From: Paenibacillus macerans
Lineage (GTDB): Bacteria; Bacillota; Bacilli; Paenibacillales; Paenibacillaceae
Assembly (NCBI RefSeq): GCF_023715465.1
Contig: NZ_JAMBOE010000002.1
Location: 81,104-145,103 of the forward strand
Length of the DNA: 64,000 nt
Direction: 5' to 3'
Positions within the stretch are counted from its first letter, which is position 1; every line of letters starts with the position of its first letter. Made by a program: the position numbers and the translations under genes. Below the pieces are notes generated by a model, which saw only the letters and a program-made list of their open reading frames with translations, did no database searches and was not told where the DNA came from. Positions 8,589-16,166 of the stretch are shown piece by piece.

Positions 8589-9491
8589 ATGGAGGTCAAT
8601 GCGGGAACGGAACTTCAATCATTCAGCAACCGTTATAACAGCGAGCAGGCCTGCATGGAGGCGCTGATCGCGATGAAGTGGCCGAACGGCTTCGTCTGCC
8701 CGCGCTGCGCTCACACCCGGTGCAGCCGCCTGACCTCCCGGCATATCCCCTTGTTCGAGTGCGGAAAGTGCAAACATCAAACGTCGGCTTTGGTTGGCAC
8801 AATTTTTGAAGGAACGCATTTGCCCCTGCTCAAGTGGTTCGAGGCTCTGGATTTATTCCTGCTTGAGGGCGGCATCTCGGCGATGCGGCTGAGCCAGGTG
8901 ATCCGAGTCACCTACAAAACCGCCTGGTTGATGCTGCACAAAATACGCCATGCCGCCCTAGAGTTCGATGCCCAGGAACTGCTGAGCGGAGACGTGAAGG
9001 TGAACAGCGATCTGTACGGGCGCGATCCGTCCCGGTGTCAGTTTTCGCATCCATATGCCACGGCGGTCGTAGCGGGATGCACGGTCACGGAGTCGGGCGA
9101 GCCGGAGCAGGTCAAAATCCGGCTGGTACCGCATAAGCGGGGAAGCGAAAACAGGGCAAATCGTCACGATCTAACCTCGTTCATCAATGGGCATGTGGAT
9201 GTCCGTGCATCGGCGGTACAATCGTTCCCTTTAGCCTTTCGGCTGTATGCGCCTTTGCGGAAAGTGGTGAGAGAAGCATGGGAATCGCTGAAGAGTACAT
9301 ATATGGCCTTGGGACTAAAGCATCTGCAGGCGTACCTGAACGAGTATACCGGACGCCGCTGGCTGCACCTGGCCGGAGCGGAAGAAACGATGCAATATAA
9401 ATTACTGCGCATGTGTGTGGCGATTCCGGCGATCCCTTACCGCCGGCTGATCGCGCGCCAACCGAACCAGCCCCTTTCGGCTGCGGCCTGA
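8589..9491 (+). CDS. IS1595-like transposase, probably catalytically impaired
   Basis: The 300-residue product has the N-terminal IS1595/ISXO2 zinc ribbon (CPRCAH and CGKCKH), the helix-turn-helix (MRLSQVIRVTYKTAWLMLHKIRHA) and the C-terminal GLKHLQAYLNEYTGRRW that usually follows the last catalytic residue. Where family members have V-E-V-D-E, this protein reads VKVNSDLYG, and no convincing second Asp or final Glu is seen. The frame is nevertheless open. The ATG at 8589 follows GGGGGCGAG; a TTG at 8568 is an alternative. In copy 2 this ATG is ATA. Either a divergent active form or a decayed one. Confidence 0.75.
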   Translation: MEVNAGTELQSFSNRYNSEQACMEALIAMKWPNGFVCPRCAHTRCSRLTSRHIPLFECGKCKHQTSALVGTIFEGTHLPLLKWFEALDLFLLEGGISAMRLSQVIRVTYKTAWLMLHKIRHAALEFDAQELLSGDVKVNSDLYGRDPSRCQFSHPYATAVVAGCTVTESGEPEQVKIRLVPHKRGSENRANRHDLTSFINGHVDVRASAVQSFPLAFRLYAPLRKVVREAWESLKSTYMALGLKHLQAYLNEYTGRRWLHLAGAEETMQYKLLRMCVAIPAIPYRRLIARQPNQPLSAAA

Positions 9492-9864
9492 TCCACACGC
9501 TGGAACGGTGGGGGGAGTTTGACGCAGATCAACTTAATAGGTAGGGGTTGCTTAATGCGGATCAACTTGAGTGATGTGAGTTAGCATGAACAGTCCGGGC
9601 GTTGCTGCAAATGGAAGGGTTCAGGTTACAGCAAAATCACGGTCTTTTCGTCTCCCTCGCGTCTTGTCCTTGATCTCTTGTCCGGTCTGTTTCACCTCCC
9701 CTAAACCTGATTTCTTCTCCTAAGCCCGTCTAAATTATCTCGAACCTATCTGCTTCTTCCACCAAATATTTTCTTCTCCCGAGCTTGTCTGTTTCTCTAC
9801 TACCCTGATCAAACGGGATAATCGTGCAAAGTCTCTGGACAGCGAGTGTTGATCTGCCGCCCCC

Positions 9865-10368
9865 CCCCCACCCCACTTCCCTATCCTAAAGCTTTCAACA
9901 CCCTTGGCAGTTGATTTAGGTCGGGCTGATAGTCTATAACAATGAAAGACAACTCTTCTGTCTAATCGTAGAAGCTCGTTACTCTCGCTTATCAAACGAA
10001 GTAGTGTTTTTCTATTTTGCCACCCGCCTATCTTAATTCTTTGAAAACCTTCGGCTCAAGGACTCTAGCCCGTTATCCCAGCTTTTCGAACCAAACTATC
10101 ACCCGGATGAAAATCTAACGGTTGTAACAACTCCTATTTTACAAAAAAAGCCCATTTCTAAAATCTTACGGTTGTCAGCGCCGTTATTTGCCTGAATCTA
10201 AGCAAAATTAGCCCTGTTTAAGTGAAATAAGCGCCATGGCAACCGTTACAATTTGAAATTAACGTTTTTGGCGCAAATAGCGGTTGTGGCAACCGTTAGA
10301 ATAGTTGTGTGGTATTCGGCGAAAAGATCGTTGCAATGGGGACATTCTCCGCATGGTTGCGGCAGCAC
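9865..10368. other. Noncoding spacer between the IS element and the chitinase gene
   Basis: No ORF with a ribosome binding site was found. The stretch holds a poly-C tract (9860-9869), a 13-base segment at 9961-9973 that resembles the extreme right end of copy 2, and the ACGGTTG repeat cluster. Confidence 0.5.
10111..10300. repeat. Cluster of ACGGTTG / CAACCGT repeats
   Basis: AAATCTNACGGTTGT occurs at 10111 and again exactly 50 bases later at 10161. The inverse form GCAACCGTTA follows at about 10239 and 10289, the last one forming a hairpin with CGGTTG (10281-10286). The intervening sequence is AT-rich, with scattered GCGCCNTT motifs. It looks like an intergenic repeat family, possibly forming RNA hairpins or binding a protein. 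Confidence 0.6.
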
Positions 10369-10397
10369 AAAAAGGAAGCGGATTCCCCCCCGCTTCC
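10369..10397 (-). terminator. Terminator of the chitinase gene
   Basis: On the reverse strand GGAAGCGG (complement of 10390-10397) pairs with CCGCTTCC (10374-10381) across a G-rich loop and is followed by five Ts. Confidence 0.75.
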
Positions 10398-10441
10398 TCA
10401 AATTCTCCTATCGGCTCCGCCTCAAGTAGGCGCTGCCTTGG

Positions 10442-12034
10442 TTACTGCAATAGCCACAATGCAGGCACGTTAGCCGGCTCCCAGCCCGGGAGCGAGGTAT
10501 GCGCCTGAATGCACGCGTAAATGCTGCCGTTATAGGCCACCAGGTCATTTATACTGTAGGCAACCCACGGCTCCCACGGCTGAACTTCACCTTCACCCGG
10601 ATCGTCCTCCGCCGTCGTCGCTCCCTGAACGGAAGCGGCCGCAGAGACATTGCCGGCGGCGTCCTTAGCGGTTACCGAAAAGGTGTAAGGCGTATTTGGA
10701 GACAGGCCGCTAACGGTTGCCGCGGTTCCGGTTGCTTTCACGCTTCCGGTATCATAAGCAATAGTGTAGCCGGCAACGCCCACGTTGTCGGCGGAAGCGT
10801 CCCAGGCGAGACTGATGCTTGTTGGCGTGGCTCCCGTTACACGCAGTTTGCCGGGAACGGTTGGCGGTGTGGTATCCGGTTCCGGGTCGGGATCAGGATC
10901 GGGATCGGGATTGGGATTGCCTCCGCCGCCCAAGCTGTCCAGATAGGCCCGGTGACTGCCGGAGAATGCGTAGTTAGCCGCTTTATCCCAGTTGATCGAC
11001 CAGGTCATCAGCCCTTTAAAGCCGGGATATCCTTCGGGATTGCGCAGGGTGTAGCCGCCGCCAAAAGATTTCCCTTTTACGAGGTAATCCAGCGCTTTGT
11101 GCACTTCGGCCGGCGCTGTATATCCGCCATTTGCCGCGGCCTGTGTCGCCGGAAGCCCGATGAGCACTTGATCCTGGCGCAAGGCGGGAAAATGGTTGTT
11201 TGCATTGCCGCCAACATCAAATCCCTGCAGCAGCATCTCGGCCATAGCCACCTGGAAATCCGCCGTTCCCTGGGCATAGGATTTCCCGTCCAGACCGGTC
11301 ATCGATCCGGAGTTGTAATGCTGCACGTGCAGATAGTCCAGAGAATCGCGTAAAGCATAAATGACCGGCAGGTACGCGCCCCAGGGACCGCCGTAAGCGG
11401 CGTATCCGCCTTGCACGTACGCTGTTTCCGGCGCCATGGTCAAGACGAAGCCGGAACCGTAGCTGTTCACGATCTCCCGCACGGCGGAAATCAGGTTGAC
11501 GATTTTAGGCGTCGTCGGATTGCGAAAATCCGTATCACCCGGATTCAAAGACAACGAGCTTCCTTCCAAATCGATATCCAGGCCGTCGAAGCCGTACGTA
11601 TCGATAATGCCTTTCATGGTGCTGATAAATTTCTGTCTGGCCTGGTCGGTGGACAACTCCACGGCTCCGTTGGCTCCCCCGATGGAGATCAGCACCTTTT
11701 TACCCTGGCTTTGCAGCTCCCGTACGTCGGCTTGGAATTCGCCGATTGAGGCGTTATAAGGCTGGAATGCCATATCCCCGCTCGCAGCACCACCCGAAGG
11801 CTCCGCAAACGCAACCTGGATAACATCATAGCTTGAAGAGACATCGCGTAGCCGGATATTGCTGGACCCGTTGTCAAAGTTGTGCCAGTAGCCGACGATG
11901 ATTTTATCACTGTTCGCGGCAGCGGCCGCCGTCTGATCCTCGCTGAATGCGGCGAGCGAAAACAATGGAACGATAAGCGCGGCAACGAGCAGCCAAATGC
12001 CCGATTTGCCGAATATTTTGGCATGTTTTTTCAA
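10442..12034 (-). CDS. Secreted GH18 chitinase with FN3 and CBM5/12 domains
   Basis: A 530-residue secreted enzyme that hydrolyses beta-1,4 bonds in chitin. Signal peptide: KKHAKIFGK then a hydrophobic core to about residue 30. The GH18 barrel (about 45-365) contains the DxxDxDxE motif as DGLDIDLE, with Glu157 the expected acid. A Pro-Asp repeat linker is followed by a fibronectin type III domain (about 390-470) and a C-terminal chitin-binding CBM5/12 module (WEPWVAYSINDLVAYNGSIYAC type, Trp-rich). The start is TTG with AAGGAGG nine bases upstream. It is a single-gene unit with its own terminator. The linker is short, which places the FN3 close to the catalytic domain. Confidence 0.93.
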   Translation of the reverse strand: MKKHAKIFGKSGIWLLVAALIVPLFSLAAFSEDQTAAAAANSDKIIVGYWHNFDNGSSNIRLRDVSSSYDVIQVAFAEPSGGAASGDMAFQPYNASIGEFQADVRELQSQGKKVLISIGGANGAVELSTDQARQKFISTMKGIIDTYGFDGLDIDLEGSSLSLNPGDTDFRNPTTPKIVNLISAVREIVNSYGSGFVLTMAPETAYVQGGYAAYGGPWGAYLPVIYALRDSLDYLHVQHYNSGSMTGLDGKSYAQGTADFQVAMAEMLLQGFDVGGNANNHFPALRQDQVLIGLPATQAAANGGYTAPAEVHKALDYLVKGKSFGGGYTLRNPEGYPGFKGLMTWSINWDKAANYAFSGSHRAYLDSLGGGGNPNPDPDPDPDPEPDTTPPTVPGKLRVTGATPTSISLAWDASADNVGVAGYTIAYDTGSVKATGTAATVSGLSPNTPYTFSVTAKDAAGNVSAAASVQGATTAEDDPGEGEVQPWEPWVAYSINDLVAYNGSIYACIQAHTSLPGWEPANVPALWLLQ

Positions 12035-12261
12035 TTGGTTTGTCCTCCTTGCAAAAAATAAGATGATGACTGCCTGTTAAAAGCTGAACCTGAACTGCTT
12101 AAATCAACCTATCATCTGCCTCCTTTTCTAAATAGGGTCAATCTCCTAAATAAAACAAAAAGAGATTGCTAGAGTAACTATTTTACATAATCCCCCATTA
12201 ATCCTGCTATATTTTTCAACATATTCTTTGATTTGATAGAAATATGGCAAAATCGTGTAGA

Positions 12262-12281
12262 CCCATGCATAATTGCATGGG
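12262..12281. repeat. Hairpin-forming inverted repeat
   Basis: CCATGCA and TGCATGG flank a short AT loop in the gap between the chitinase gene and the DUF6254-like gene. There is no T-run after it, so it is not a classical terminator. The rest of this gap (12035-12291) should hold the chitinase promoter, but I cannot place it. Confidence 0.4.
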
Positions 12282-12291
12282 CCTCTCACGC

Positions 12292-12328
12292 AAAAAAGGA
12301 CTGCCGGCAAATTCCGCCGGCAGTCCTT
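12292..12328 (-). terminator. Strong terminator of the small DUF6254-like gene
   Basis: On the reverse strand a ten-base GC-rich stem (GGACTGCCGG with CCGGCAGTCC, 12298-12307 and 12317-12326) is followed by TTTTTT. Confidence 0.85.
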
Positions 12329-12355
12329 CGCTTTCAAGTAGTATACTCCTCAATC

Positions 12356-12460
12356 CTATTCGCTGGACAATTCCTTGAGCGATTTGATTTTACCATGGGG
12401 ATGCTGTTCTTGCTTTCGTGACTTCCAGGCCGCTTCTTTCCTTCTCTTCTGGTGAGCCAT
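12356..12460 (-). CDS. Small basic protein, DUF6254-like (34 aa)
   Basis: A 34-residue ORF begins MAHQKRRKEAAWKSRKQ and ends in KIKSLKELSSE. It has a strong AAGGAGG ribosome binding site and is followed by an excellent terminator, so it is a real gene. The pattern of basic N-terminus, W-x2-RKQ, NPHG-like HPHGK and a K-S-L-K-E-L tail matches the tiny DUF6254-type proteins of Bacillales as I remember them. Function is unknown. It is too short for ordinary ORF calling. A decayed SDR gene lies just upstream. Confidence 0.75.
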   Translation of the reverse strand: MAHQKRRKEAAWKSRKQEQHPHGKIKSLKELSSE

Positions 12461-12531
12461 AACAGATATCCTCCTTTGGACATTGTGTTGTATACCACTT
12501 CCTTAAGTTGTCATCTCCCGGCTCTGTTCAT

Positions 12532-13078
12532 TCATAAACCTCCAAGAGAAGATTCAGGCAAGCTCTGTCCTCCGTCGATAATAATCGTTTGTCCCGTGAT
12601 GAAGCCAGCCTCCTTGGAGGCAAGAAATGCAGCTGCATGTCCCATCTCTTCAACAGTTCCAAACCGCTTCATTGGAATTGCCGGAAGCATGGTTTCAATG
12701 TATCCTGGGAGTGTTTGAATCAGTTCAGTCATTGTATTACCGGGCAGGATTGCATTGATTGTAATACCAAATGGAAGCTAACTCAAGCGCTGCACTGCGA
12801 ATAAAACCGAGTTGGGCTGCCTTACTGGCACCATAATGCGACCATCCTACAAATCCAGTCACCGGCCCCGTAATCGAAGATGTTAGCATTAGTATTCATC
12901 ATACTATCCCAATCTTCAGCAACCATTTCTTCAATTGTAACCATAGGGCCAATACCTGCATTAGCACATAACACATCAATGCCGCCAAAGGCCTCAGATA
13001 CTGAATGAGCCATCATTTCCATAGAAGATCGATCCGTGACGTCACCATTATCGCCTTGATGGCTTATGCCGGGTTACG
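12532..13078 (-). pseudogene. Decayed SDR oxidoreductase
   Basis: Fragments in several reverse frames line up along a short-chain dehydrogenase. GGIDVLCANAGIGP and DWDSMMNTN come from the middle, [15 protein letters not shown] carries the catalytic Tyr-x3-Lys, and GFITGQTIIIDGGQS is the C-terminus. The N-terminal nucleotide-binding TGxxxGIG part is missing. A segment after NTN appears deleted, and a frameshift separates the last fragment. It cannot make a functional enzyme. The lesions are spread over the gene, which suggests old decay rather than one sequencing error. Confidence 0.8.
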
Positions 13079-13164
13079 AGTAAGCGAAATCGTCCGGCTG
13101 AACATAACTGACTTTGATCATTTCGGATCCCAAATTGAGGTGCTTGGAAAACCATCCCCTTTAT

Positions 13165-13202
13165 AAAAAAACAAAGAGGAGCCATATGTTGCCTCCTCTT
13201 TG
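13165..13202 (-). terminator. Terminator of the zinc-ribbon protein gene
   Basis: On the reverse strand CAAAGAGGAG pairs with CTCCTCTTTG across an 11-base loop and is followed by seven Ts. Confidence 0.85.
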
Positions 13203-13223
13203 CCCCGATTTCCTGGAACTCTT

Positions 13224-14111
13224 CTATAAACTCAACCTCTGCTGGAGAAATACCGCCAGTTCTTCAACGGTATCCCAAACGATTGGACGGATCTCCTGTA
13301 TTTTTACAGGAAGCTTATCGGCAGCGCTGCTGTTCACGGTCCATATTAGAGGGATGTTCAAACCGAGCGCATATCCCGCCGCAAAATACACTTCAGGAGC
13401 TTGCCCCGTTAAATCCGCTATAATCAGTTTACTGTCCGCTATCATTTCCAAGGAATACTTTTCACTGTTCTGCGTTTTCTCATGTGTAAGCAAGCGCGGC
13501 AGATAACCGTGCTGCTCGATTTTAGGCAACAGCCTAGCCAGCCATTCCGTGCGCAAATCCTCCTCATTCGAGATAAGAACGGAGCATGGCTTTAAGTTTT
13601 TTCTTTCGGCGTCTGCTTCGCTCCATCCTGTTTCGGTTAACTGAAAGGTTAACCCTTCCCTAGTGAGCAAATGCTCGTTTCTCAGCTTATCAATGATATA
13701 TACCAGTTCTTGCTGATTGGGAGAATACGTCAGGTTATAGTTGCTGGAGAGCGGATGAATGACAACCGGTTCCCCCGGAGCGCTGGAATGTCTATACAAA
13801 TACTGGAGCAACCGATTTCCTTTGTCTTCAATGGTCACAGGAATGTCGGGAGAATTTGCAATGGATTCCAAATCGTCGATAGATAGCGTAACCTTTTCAT
13901 TACAATCCGTTTGCTCCCGGATATAGGCCGATACTATATGAAACAAGTTGCGTTTCTTTTGGTACGGGAACGAATTTATAGCATCATAACTGTCTATCAG
14001 CAGGCTATAAAACCCGTCGGGTGAACAGCTGCAGCCCATGTATCTATCGTAGTCGCCCTCCTGTTTAGTGAAGACAATCTTATCACAGAATAAGCAGCGT
14101 TTCTTCCTCAT
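13224..14111 (-). CDS. Zinc-ribbon protein with deoxyribosyltransferase/TIR-like C-terminal domain
   Basis: The 295-residue protein starts with a zinc ribbon (CLFC near residue 6 and CSC near 28, after a GDYDRY segment). A middle part (about 60-165) looks like a winged helix, with a YSPNQQELVYIIDKLRNEHLL-type helix pair. The C-terminal part (about 175-295) carries SKLIIADLTGQAPEVYFAAGYALGL, a motif typical of nucleoside 2-deoxyribosyltransferase-like and TIR-like folds, in which E-V-x-F/Y-E/A-x-G-x-A contributes to the active site. This architecture is seen in uncharacterised, possibly nucleotide- or NAD-targeting proteins. No partner gene is adjacent. AGAGGTGAT precedes the ATG. Function is unproven. 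Confidence 0.6.
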   Translation of the reverse strand: MRKKRCLFCDKIVFTKQEGDYDRYMGCSCSPDGFYSLLIDSYDAINSFPYQKKRNLFHIVSAYIREQTDCNEKVTLSIDDLESIANSPDIPVTIEDKGNRLLQYLYRHSSAPGEPVVIHPLSSNYNLTYSPNQQELVYIIDKLRNEHLLTREGLTFQLTETGWSEADAERKNLKPCSVLISNEEDLRTEWLARLLPKIEQHGYLPRLLTHEKTQNSEKYSLEMIADSKLIIADLTGQAPEVYFAAGYALGLNIPLIWTVNSSAADKLPVKIQEIRPIVWDTVEELAVFLQQRLSL

Positions 14112-14268
14112 GACAACTCATCACCTCTTATGGAATTGCTCTCCTCCTACCTTACCAAGATTTTTTGGAAAAATAGACAAGAAAATATTTCCGCCAACGG
14201 CGATGCTTGAATAATTTTCCTCTTTTGTCAAACAATAATATCCAAGTCATATAGGAGGCTGATGTTTT

Positions 14269-14943
14269 ATGTGTCAACGTTTTTCCATGGCGGCCGAGCT
14301 GGGGGAGGTTCAGGAGCATTTTCAGATCGAACGGGTGATGTACTACTATAAAAACCGCTACAATATTAGCCCAACGCAGCAAATGCCGGTCGTGCTGCAG
14401 CAGCGTGGGGAGCGGATTCTGGATGAGTTCCGTTGGGGGTTCATTCCCTACTGGGGAAAAGATGCGATCAACGCAGATCTCAGAAACGTGCAGCGGAATC
14501 CAACTTACCGCAGAATGGTGGATAAGCAGCGGTGCATTATCCCGTGCAACGGATTTTACTATTGGAAAAATGAAGGCAAGAAGTCATATGCGGTGCGGGT
14601 CGTCATGAAAAACCGCGCCATGTTCGGGGTGGCCGGTTTATACGAAATCTGGCGGGATACGCGCGGGGAACCGCTCCGCACCTGCACCCTGGTCATGACG
14701 GAAGCCAACCCGTTGATCGGGGAATTTGAGGGCCGAATGCCGGCGATTCTCTCCCCGGAGAACATGACCCGGTGGCTGGATGAGGAGACGTACGATCTGG
14801 ATGCGCTAAATCCGATTCTGCGGCCCTATGCGGCAGAAGAGATGCAAGCGTATGCGGTAACGCCGCTGATTGACATCGAGGGGCACGACACGGCCGAATG
14901 CATTCAGGAGATGGATCTGGAGCGGGCATGGGTTAAACGATGA
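14269..14943 (+). CDS. SRAP (HMCES/YedK) family protein, divergent active site
   Basis: SRAP proteins use Cys2 to form a protective DNA-protein crosslink at abasic sites in single-stranded DNA. This 224-residue member keeps MC at the N-terminus, the YNISPTQ segment, FRWGFIPYWG, and RCIIPCNGFYYW. The usual GFYEW is GFYYW here (Tyr98 replacing the family Glu), and the usual I-H-x-R-M-P is F-E-G-R-M-P (Glu154 replacing His). Asn68 of the N-A-R motif is kept but its context is altered. The ATG has AGGAGG-like upstream sequence. It is a single gene with its own terminator, and diverges from the zinc-ribbon gene. Confidence 0.88.
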   Translation: MCQRFSMAAELGEVQEHFQIERVMYYYKNRYNISPTQQMPVVLQQRGERILDEFRWGFIPYWGKDAINADLRNVQRNPTYRRMVDKQRCIIPCNGFYYWKNEGKKSYAVRVVMKNRAMFGVAGLYEIWRDTRGEPLRTCTLVMTEANPLIGEFEGRMPAILSPENMTRWLDEETYDLDALNPILRPYAAEEMQAYAVTPLIDIEGHDTAECIQEMDLERAWVKR

Positions 14944-14948
14944 TTTTT

Positions 14949-14988
14949 CCGGCGCACGGAGCATAGTGTCCCCGTGGCCGGTTTTTTT
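14949..14988 (+). terminator. Terminator of the SRAP gene
   Basis: CCGG plus CACGG (14949-14959) pair with CCGTG plus CCGG (14972-14981), followed by seven Ts on the forward strand. Confidence 0.75.
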
Positions 14989-15013
14989 AAAAATGTACAA
15001 AAATTAGTTTCCT

Positions 15014-16150
15014 TTAGTGAGCATTCGCATGTCGATGGCTCCCTGCCGTCTCGCCCTTTTTGAAAACCGCACGCTCGATCCATACCTTCAACTGTGCAAA
15101 AGCATAGACAACAGTGAAGGAGCATGCTACTGTCGTCAGAAAAACCAAGAGCAAAGCCGAGAAGAAGGGAAGCACGTCGAGCAAACCGCCGAACAGGCGC
15201 AGCACAATGGTCAAAATGAACACGTTCGCCGTAAATGCCCGGTACGCATAAGTAGAAAGCCATTTATAATACGGAAGCGAACGGGAACCCAGGCGAATCA
15301 AATGTCTGGCCAGCATGTAGATCAGAAAAATGATAACCAGGCTGTACAAAGTTATGGACGGCTTCAAATAAATCAGGTTGCCGAATGACATGCCGTTGAA
15401 TCCAAAACCGAAGAACTCCTGGTTTGTCCATATAAGCAGCAACAGCGCCGCCGGAATAAGCAGGAACTGGATCCGCCGGAGCACGCCGTCGAACCGGTCC
15501 TTATAAACCCAGGCAATTCCGCCCAACAGAGCATAAATAAAGTAGCTGACAAAGAAGCGGTCCAGGTAACGCAGGTTGATTTCGTAGGCGCCATGGAATA
15601 CATAGCTATCGTAGAACCACAGCCAGGCCCCGAAGACAATGAAGCTCACAAGCAGCGTTGGGATGACTCGCGAAGGCTTGGACAGAAACTTGTAGCAAAC
15701 ATAGATAATAACGGGCATCAACACCTGGAACTGCAGCATCATAACCGTGTACCAGTATTGCGGTGATGAATTGCCGACCACATAGGATTCGACCAGCGTC
15801 CAGAAGGAAGTGACAGATTGGTTCACCTGCAGGTCGGGGAAAATTATCAGACTGGCGGTCGCCCAGAGAAAATACGGGATAACGAGCTCGCTGAATTTTT
15901 CCTTGTAAAAATGGGCCGGTTTCGTATGTTGATTCCCTTTCACCATGCCGTATACGATGGCAAAAATAAAGACAGGCGCCGTGTACTTCACCAAGTTATA
16001 TAGGACGCCAAGTAAGGCCATGTCCATCTCGTTATGGGCATGTTTCAGAAACACCCCCAGCACACTCTGCATAATCGCGCCGCAGACGGCAAACACCTTT
16101 AAAATATCACTTTCGTTGATATGGATATTTTGCTCCGCTTTTTTTTCCAT
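15014..16150 (-). CDS. Acyltransferase 3 family membrane protein
   Basis: A 378-residue polytopic protein with about ten hydrophobic helices, typical of acyltransferase 3 (OafA/OatA/WecH) enzymes that move acyl groups to sugars or other extracytoplasmic acceptors. Conserved-looking family features are the N-terminal helix pair and PYFLWATASLIIF; the catalytic His of many members is not obvious. I place the start at 16150 (MEKKAEQNIHIN), after a GAGGGTGA stretch. A longer upstream frame overlaps mdcG and looks spurious. It begins 17 bases after mdcG stops, so it is probably the last gene of the malonate operon. Its role there is unknown. Confidence 0.75.
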   Translation of the reverse strand: MEKKAEQNIHINESDILKVFAVCGAIMQSVLGVFLKHAHNEMDMALLGVLYNLVKYTAPVFIFAIVYGMVKGNQHTKPAHFYKEKFSELVIPYFLWATASLIIFPDLQVNQSVTSFWTLVESYVVGNSSPQYWYTVMMLQFQVLMPVIIYVCYKFLSKPSRVIPTLLVSFIVFGAWLWFYDSYVFHGAYEINLRYLDRFFVSYFIYALLGGIAWVYKDRFDGVLRRIQFLLIPAALLLLIWTNQEFFGFGFNGMSFGNLIYLKPSITLYSLVIIFLIYMLARHLIRLGSRSLPYYKWLSTYAYRAFTANVFILTIVLRLFGGLLDVLPFFSALLLVFLTTVACSFTVVYAFAQLKVWIERAVFKKGETAGSHRHANAH

Positions 16151-16166
16151 AAAATACACTTCACCC

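Larger units (their letters stand above)
8274..9864 (+). mobile_element. IS1595-like element, copy 1 (full-length relative to copy 2)
   Basis: The boundaries are defined by similarity to the second copy at 49150-49945. Similarity begins at GGTCAGC (8274 and 49150), runs through the leader and the first third of the transposase to about 8908, stops, and resumes from about 9715 to 9864. The element therefore includes about 370 bases of noncoding sequence after the transposase stop. No clear terminal inverted repeats or target duplications could be identified, so the true ends may differ by tens of bases. Confidence 0.65.

Noticed and set aside
8274..9864. Group II intron or CRISPR-like element for the duplicated sequence
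   Set aside because: No reverse transcriptase, no domain V-like hairpin and no spacer-repeat pattern; the zinc-ribbon transposase explains it.
9735..9995. 86-codon reverse ORF in the noncoding tail of IS copy 1
   Set aside because: The corresponding stretch in copy 2 has indels that break this frame, and there is no ribosome binding site.
13224..14943. A two-gene defence operon made of the zinc-ribbon protein and the SRAP protein
   Set aside because: The genes diverge and each has its own terminator, so they are not an operon; any joint role would need other evidence.
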